59,787 nt of DNA from Niabella agricola (GTDB taxonomy: Bacteria; Bacteroidota; Bacteroidia; Chitinophagales; Chitinophagaceae). Below, piece after piece: positions 56,174 to 59,787 of this stretch. The notes below the pieces were generated by a model. It searched no databases, was not told the origin of the DNA, and was given only the letters and a program-made list of their open reading frames with translations. Location of the stretch: the NCBI RefSeq assembly GCF_021538615.1, contig NZ_JAJHIZ010000001.1, positions 1 through 59,787 of the forward strand, given 5' to 3'. Each line of letters opens with the position of its first letter. Within the stretch, counting starts at the first letter, position 1. The position numbers and the translations under genes were made by a program.

Positions 56174-58294
56174 TTATCGTAAGAATGCCGCTGCTACGCC
56201 ACCATCTACATTCAGCACATTTCCTGTGGATTTGTTCAGCAGGCCGCTTACAAAGATAAAGCAGGCGTTGGCAATATCCTCAGGAAGGATCATTTCATTC
56301 ATCAACGTGCGTTTTGCATAATATGCCGGCAATTCCTCCACCGTGATACCATATGCCTTGGCGCGGCCTTCGGCCCAACCTCCGGCCCAGATATTAGAAT
56401 TGGCAATAACGGCATCCGGGTTTACTGAATTGACACGAATTTTATCAGCTCCCAGTTCCGCGGCCAGTAACCGCGACAGATGAGCCTGAGCGGCCTTCGC
56501 CGAGCCATAGCCAGCATTATTAGGACCCGATACAATCGAATTTTTTGAAACGATATTGATAATATCTCCACCGATATCCTGTTTGCGCATTACGGCAACC
56601 GCTTGTTTGGAAACCATAAACTGCCCTTTTACCAGGATATTATATAACCGATCCCATTCTTCAATGGTATGATCCGTGATGGACTTTGAAATGCTAATAC
56701 CGGCATTGTTTACGATAATGTCTAAACCACCGAATGCGCAGGTAGCTTCATCGATCGCCGTTTTGATGGAATCATTGCTGGTTACATCCAGTATTACCGA
56801 GGCTGCGGCATCGCGGCCGAATGCTTTTTGAAATTCGGCAGTTGTTTCCTGCACCCGCTCCTGGTTAATGTCGTTAATAATCACACAGGCCCCTTCTTCC
56901 GCAAACTTGCGGGCGATGGCTTTACCAATACCACCACCACTTCCGGTAACCAGTGCAATACGGCCGCTTAATGGCTTTGGCTTCGGCATCCGCTGCAGTT
57001 TAGCCTCTTCCAGCAACCAATATTCGATATTGAATGCTTCCTGCCGGGGCAGCGAGGTATATTCGGAAATGGCTTCAGCCCCGCGCATTACGTTGATGGC
57101 ATTGGTATAGAATTCTGCAGCCACCCGTGCTGTTTGTTTATCCTTTGAAAAGGTAAACATACCCACGCCCGGATAAATAATCACCACAGGGTTAGGATCG
57201 CGCATTGCCGGGCTGTTGGGATGCTTGCAGGCATTATAGTAGTCCGCATACATATTGCGATATGCTTCAAACAACGGAGCTATTTTTTCTTTAACGGCAG
57301 ATACATTTTCCAGATCTTCATCCGGAGCAAGGTTCAATACCAGCGGACTGATCTTGGTACGCAGGAAATGGTCCGGACAAGAAGTGCCCAGCGGGGCCAG
57401 TCGATCCAGGTCGTTGGAATTAATGAATTGCAACACCCGTTCATCGTCGGTAAAATGTCCTACCATTTTCGTATATGAAGAACAAAAGCCCCGCAATACC
57501 GGCGCCAGTTCCGCAGCTTTTTTTAACCGTTCATCTGCCGGCAAGGCAGCCAACTTTTCTCCGCCAAATACCGGTCCCTTTTTACCGAGGTGCTGCTCAA
57601 TATACTCCGCACAAGTTTCAATCACTTCCAGCGTATTCAGATAACTTTCATAAGCGGTGTCACCCCAGGTAAACAAGCCATGGGAGCCCAGCATGATGCC
57701 GCGAATTCCCGGGTTTTCCTCAAGGCATTGTTTGAGTTGTAAGCCCAGGTCAAAGCCAGGCTTTTGCCAAGGTACCCAGCCAATAGAGCCTCCAAATAAT
57801 TCTTCAGTAATTTTCCTGCCGTCCTTTGCTGCCGCAATGGCTATGGCCGCATCAGGATGCAGGTGATCGATATGTTTGAACGGCAGAAATCCATGCAAGG
57901 GAGTGTCGATAGACGGAGCCTTGGATGCCAGATCATAGATACAATGATTAAAAAGTCCTACCATCTCATCTTCATGCTCAATACCCCGGTAAATGGCTTT
58001 CAGGCTTCGCAAACGATCTACGTACAGCGCCGCCAGCCCACTCTTTTTAAGAGTTCCGAGGTCACCGCCGCTTCCCTTTACATACATGATCTCTTTTTCT
58101 TCATTGGTGAGCGGGTCTTTTGCCATCACCTTACAGGAAGTGTTTCCTCCTCCATAATTGGTGAGCCGGAGATCTGCGCCCAACAGGTTGGAACGATAGA
58201 TCAGCAAGGCAACCTCATCACCTGCCATGGCTGCCGCGGTGGCATCATCCCATAAATAACTTACATGCTTAAATGTTTTCGCTTCTGCGCTCAT
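56174..58294 (-). CDS. bifunctional rhamnulose-1-phosphate aldolase / short-chain dehydrogenase
   Basis: A 706-residue fusion. The N-terminal about 430 residues are a class II aldolase/adducin domain (LTNYGGGNTSCKVMAKDP, HCIYDLASKAPSIDTPLHGFLPFKHIDHLHPDA-type zinc histidines). The C-terminal about 250 residues are a short-chain dehydrogenase with VTGSGGGIGKAIARKF, NNAGISISK and YGSAKAAQAHLSRL (Tyr and Lys of the catalytic site). The aldolase releases dihydroxyacetone phosphate and L-lactaldehyde, and the dehydrogenase part probably processes the lactaldehyde. The start at 58294 (MSAEAKTFKHV) lies 23 bases after rhaT. Confidence 0.94.
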   Translation of the reverse strand: MSAEAKTFKHVSYLWDDATAAAMAGDEVALLIYRSNLLGADLRLTNYGGGNTSCKVMAKDPLTNEEKEIMYVKGSGGDLGTLKKSGLAALYVDRLRSLKAIYRGIEHEDEMVGLFNHCIYDLASKAPSIDTPLHGFLPFKHIDHLHPDAAIAIAAAKDGRKITEELFGGSIGWVPWQKPGFDLGLQLKQCLEENPGIRGIMLGSHGLFTWGDTAYESYLNTLEVIETCAEYIEQHLGKKGPVFGGEKLAALPADERLKKAAELAPVLRGFCSSYTKMVGHFTDDERVLQFINSNDLDRLAPLGTSCPDHFLRTKISPLVLNLAPDEDLENVSAVKEKIAPLFEAYRNMYADYYNACKHPNSPAMRDPNPVVIIYPGVGMFTFSKDKQTARVAAEFYTNAINVMRGAEAISEYTSLPRQEAFNIEYWLLEEAKLQRMPKPKPLSGRIALVTGSGGGIGKAIARKFAEEGACVIINDINQERVQETTAEFQKAFGRDAAASVILDVTSNDSIKTAIDEATCAFGGLDIIVNNAGISISKSITDHTIEEWDRLYNILVKGQFMVSKQAVAVMRKQDIGGDIINIVSKNSIVSGPNNAGYGSAKAAQAHLSRLLAAELGADKIRVNSVNPDAVIANSNIWAGGWAEGRAKAYGITVEELPAYYAKRTLMNEMILPEDIANACFIFVSGLLNKSTGNVLNVDGGVAAAFLR

Positions 58295-58317
58295 ATACTG
58301 ATGTTCTTTTTTATATT

Positions 58318-59442
58318 TTATCTTAACGAATTCCCATATCCTACCAGTAATACCGATATCAAAATGATAATGATCCCCAGCACTACCGTGGTAAAGGTCT
58401 TTTTGCTGACGCCTTTCCATTCTTTCAGGATCAATCCCCATACATTGGCGATCAGGATAATAAATGCCATGTGCAGGATCCAGGAACTGGGGCCATTACC
58501 CAGTTTGCTTTCCCCCATCCCGTAGAAGAAGAACTGGAGGAACCAGGTGGTACCAGCCAGCGCACAAAAAACAATATTGGAGAGCAGCGGGGTTTTCCGG
58601 TTGGTATAATCTCCAAAAGTTTTGTTGCGTGCATTCAGCATCAGGCACCAGATCAGGTTCGTGGTCAGCCCGCCCCAAAGGATCACTACATAAGATACAT
58701 TGTTTTGGTAAAGAAATTCTCCCGCTCCGGGGTGAGCCGCTTTCCACAATGCGTTGGCCGCATCCGCCATGGGTTTCCCGGCCTCTATGCCGAAATTAAA
58801 ACAGGCACTGAGCACCCCTGAAATGATCGCCACCAATATTCCCAGGCCAAATTTATATTCATCCTTCCCTGAAAGATGATCGGCCTCGCTTGCTGCGGAA
58901 TTTTCAGCACCAGCTTCCCCCGCGGATGGCATGACAGCCAGTTCCTTTTCTTTACGCATACCGGCTTTCCCCGAAACGATGATCCCTGCGATACACACCA
59001 ATAATCCCAGCATCACTACCTGTCCCCAACTGGTTTTAAACAGCAAACCGATCGTATCTTTTCCATCTACAGGGTTCAACTGGTAATACAATGCAGGAAT
59101 CAACGCGCCAAACACCATGCACAAGCCCAGGATGATGCTGCTTCCCAGGGATACGCCCAGATACCGAACGCCCAATCCATAGGTTAGTCCGCCGATCCCC
59201 CAAAGCAACCCGAAAAGATACGCATACCCGAGGGTAGCGCCCCCTGCCGTTTGAATGATTTCCCAAAAATTGGGGATGGTGAGCCAGGCAGCCAGCGGCG
59301 GCACAATCAGCCAGGAAAAAACACCTCCGATCAGCCAGTACGATTCCCATGACCATCCCTTTACTTTTTTATAAGGGATATAAAAACTACCAGAGGCAAA
59401 CCCTCCGATAAAGTGAAATATAACTCCCAATAATGCGTTCAT
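58318..59442 (-). CDS. rhaT: L-rhamnose/proton symporter
   Basis: A 374-residue integral membrane protein with about ten helices, matching RhaT. Landmarks are GVIFHFIGGFASGSFYIPYKKVKGWSWES-type start, YLFGLLWGIGGLTYGLGVRYLGVSLGSSII and a C-terminal GPSSWILHMAFIILIANVWGLILKEWKG. It brings L-rhamnose into the cytoplasm. It is the first gene of the minus-strand operon, behind a TAnnTTTG-type promoter. Confidence 0.94.
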   Translation of the reverse strand: MNALLGVIFHFIGGFASGSFYIPYKKVKGWSWESYWLIGGVFSWLIVPPLAAWLTIPNFWEIIQTAGGATLGYAYLFGLLWGIGGLTYGLGVRYLGVSLGSSIILGLCMVFGALIPALYYQLNPVDGKDTIGLLFKTSWGQVVMLGLLVCIAGIIVSGKAGMRKEKELAVMPSAGEAGAENSAASEADHLSGKDEYKFGLGILVAIISGVLSACFNFGIEAGKPMADAANALWKAAHPGAGEFLYQNNVSYVVILWGGLTTNLIWCLMLNARNKTFGDYTNRKTPLLSNIVFCALAGTTWFLQFFFYGMGESKLGNGPSSWILHMAFIILIANVWGLILKEWKGVSKKTFTTVVLGIIIILISVLLVGYGNSLR

Positions 59443-59470
59443 GAATTTCTTTTAAGCAATCATTAAAGGC

Positions 59471-59478
59471 CAAAAATA
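59471..59478 (-). promoter_or_regulatory. -7 element of the rhamnose operon
   Basis: The minus strand reads TATTTTTG here, matching TAnnTTTG, 28 bases before the rhaT start codon. Confidence 0.6.
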
Positions 59479-59523
59479 TTTGGTTTAAAACGAACTACCG
59501 TCATGTACTGTCATGCTTTAAGC

Positions 59524-59550
59524 CCGGTTTTAACAAAATCTTAAACCCGG
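59524..59550. promoter_or_regulatory. candidate operator upstream of rhaT
   Basis: CCGGTTTTAA (59524-59533) and TTAAACCCGG (59541-59550) form a 9-of-10 inverted repeat around a 7-base loop, about 50 bases upstream of the -7 element. Closer to it, CATGAC occurs twice as a direct repeat on the minus strand (near 59502-59517). No regulator gene is in the window. Confidence 0.4.
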
Positions 59551-59562
59551 TAACGATGGCAT

Positions 59563-59589
59563 AAAAAAAACCGCTCCAAAAGGGAGCGG
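59563..59589 (-). terminator. terminator after the partial porin-like gene
   Basis: On the minus strand CCGCTCC and GGAGCGG (59571-59577, 59583-59589) pair, and the transcript then runs into a U tract (A run 59563-59570). Confidence 0.9.
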
Positions 59590-59614
59590 TCACATACATA
59601 CATTCTACTTATCC

Positions 59615-59787
59615 TTAGAATTTATAGCCTATAGAAAGACCAAAGTTGTTATTCTTTAAAACCTCATCCGGTTTGCGTCCATCAGACTTTGGCTCCAGGT
59701 TGGTTAGCCCCAGTTGTCCGTTTAGCTGTACCGAAAAGCGGTTGGCAAATTCGTAACCGAAAAGCAGATTGGCACCTACATCAGCAC
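59615..59787 (-). CDS. outer-membrane beta-barrel protein (partial, C-terminus)
   Basis: The last about 57 codons of a gene that begins outside the window. The readable end is ADVGANLLFGYEFANRF, then SVQLNGQLGLTNLE and finally NNNFGLSIGYKF. Alternating hydrophobic strands and a final Phe after Lys are typical of porin-like or PorT/OmpW-like outer-membrane proteins in Bacteroidota. The rest cannot be judged. Confidence 0.75.
   Translation of the reverse strand, partial: ADVGANLLFGYEFANRFSVQLNGQLGLTNLEPKSDGRKPDEVLKNNNFGLSIGYKF

Noticed and set aside
58295..58441. Extended start of the aldolase-dehydrogenase fusion
   Set aside because: It would overlap rhaT coding sequence by many codons; MSAEAKTFKHV is the natural N-terminus.

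Overview
The window looks like chromosomal DNA from a member of the Bacteroidota, most likely the family Chitinophagaceae. The reasons are the many TAnnTTTG-type -7 promoter elements, the weak Shine-Dalgarno usage, and family-specific proteins (a TonB-dependent receptor paired with a DUF4249 lipoprotein, LytTR/LytS regulators, a 1,184-residue DUF2723 membrane protein, DUF4294, DUF4822, and a DUF1080 plus Tat-exported Gfo/Idh/MocA pair). The genus is not proven from the sequence alone.

Layout. 1-4342: minus-strand genes, including a partial SMP-30 protein, a flavin reductase, an esterase, DUF4268, a GT2 glycosyltransferase and a DEDDh exonuclease. 4444-12017: a complete histidine operon (hisG-D-C-B-H-A-F-IE) behind a leader peptide with a His-rich run and a textbook attenuator. 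12081-15033: an FG-GAP-like exported protein, DUF4294, then a 55-residue lipoprotein-like peptide ending in CPACGMG followed by a DUF692/MNIO oxidase gene that carries a frameshift at a T run. This last pair is my best candidate for an undescribed RiPP (modified peptide) system. 15213-29909: DUF2723, a VWA/AAA+ pair, DUF4822, AraC, a thioesterase, FKBP, Lrp divergent from ahcY, an exported DUF1080/oxidoreductase pair, and Hsp20. 30319-36477: a LytS kinase, a receiver-only paralogue that has lost its phospho-Asp, and a LytTR regulator, next to a TonB receptor/DUF4249 operon. 36562-37459: gene relics beside tRNA-Pro. 37586-39130: a GH51 arabinofuranosidase.

39438-45380 is a minus-strand rRNA operon (16S, tRNA-Ile, tRNA-Ala, 23S, 5S) with four tandem promoter-like units upstream. 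45768-53325 holds small accessory genes: GrpB, cytidine deaminase, a DUF4440-like pseudogene, AHSA1, HD, GNAT, FMN reductase, a two-motif retropepsin-like protein, a split YeeE/YedE pair and an isochorismatase. 53322-59442 is a minus-strand L-rhamnose catabolic operon (rhaT, aldolase-dehydrogenase fusion, isomerase, kinase). The window ends in a partial outer-membrane beta-barrel gene.

A cross-cutting observation is that many spacers inside operons (his, rha, rrn, VWA/AAA) are built from degenerate tandem heptanucleotides. No known element that I recognise explains them.
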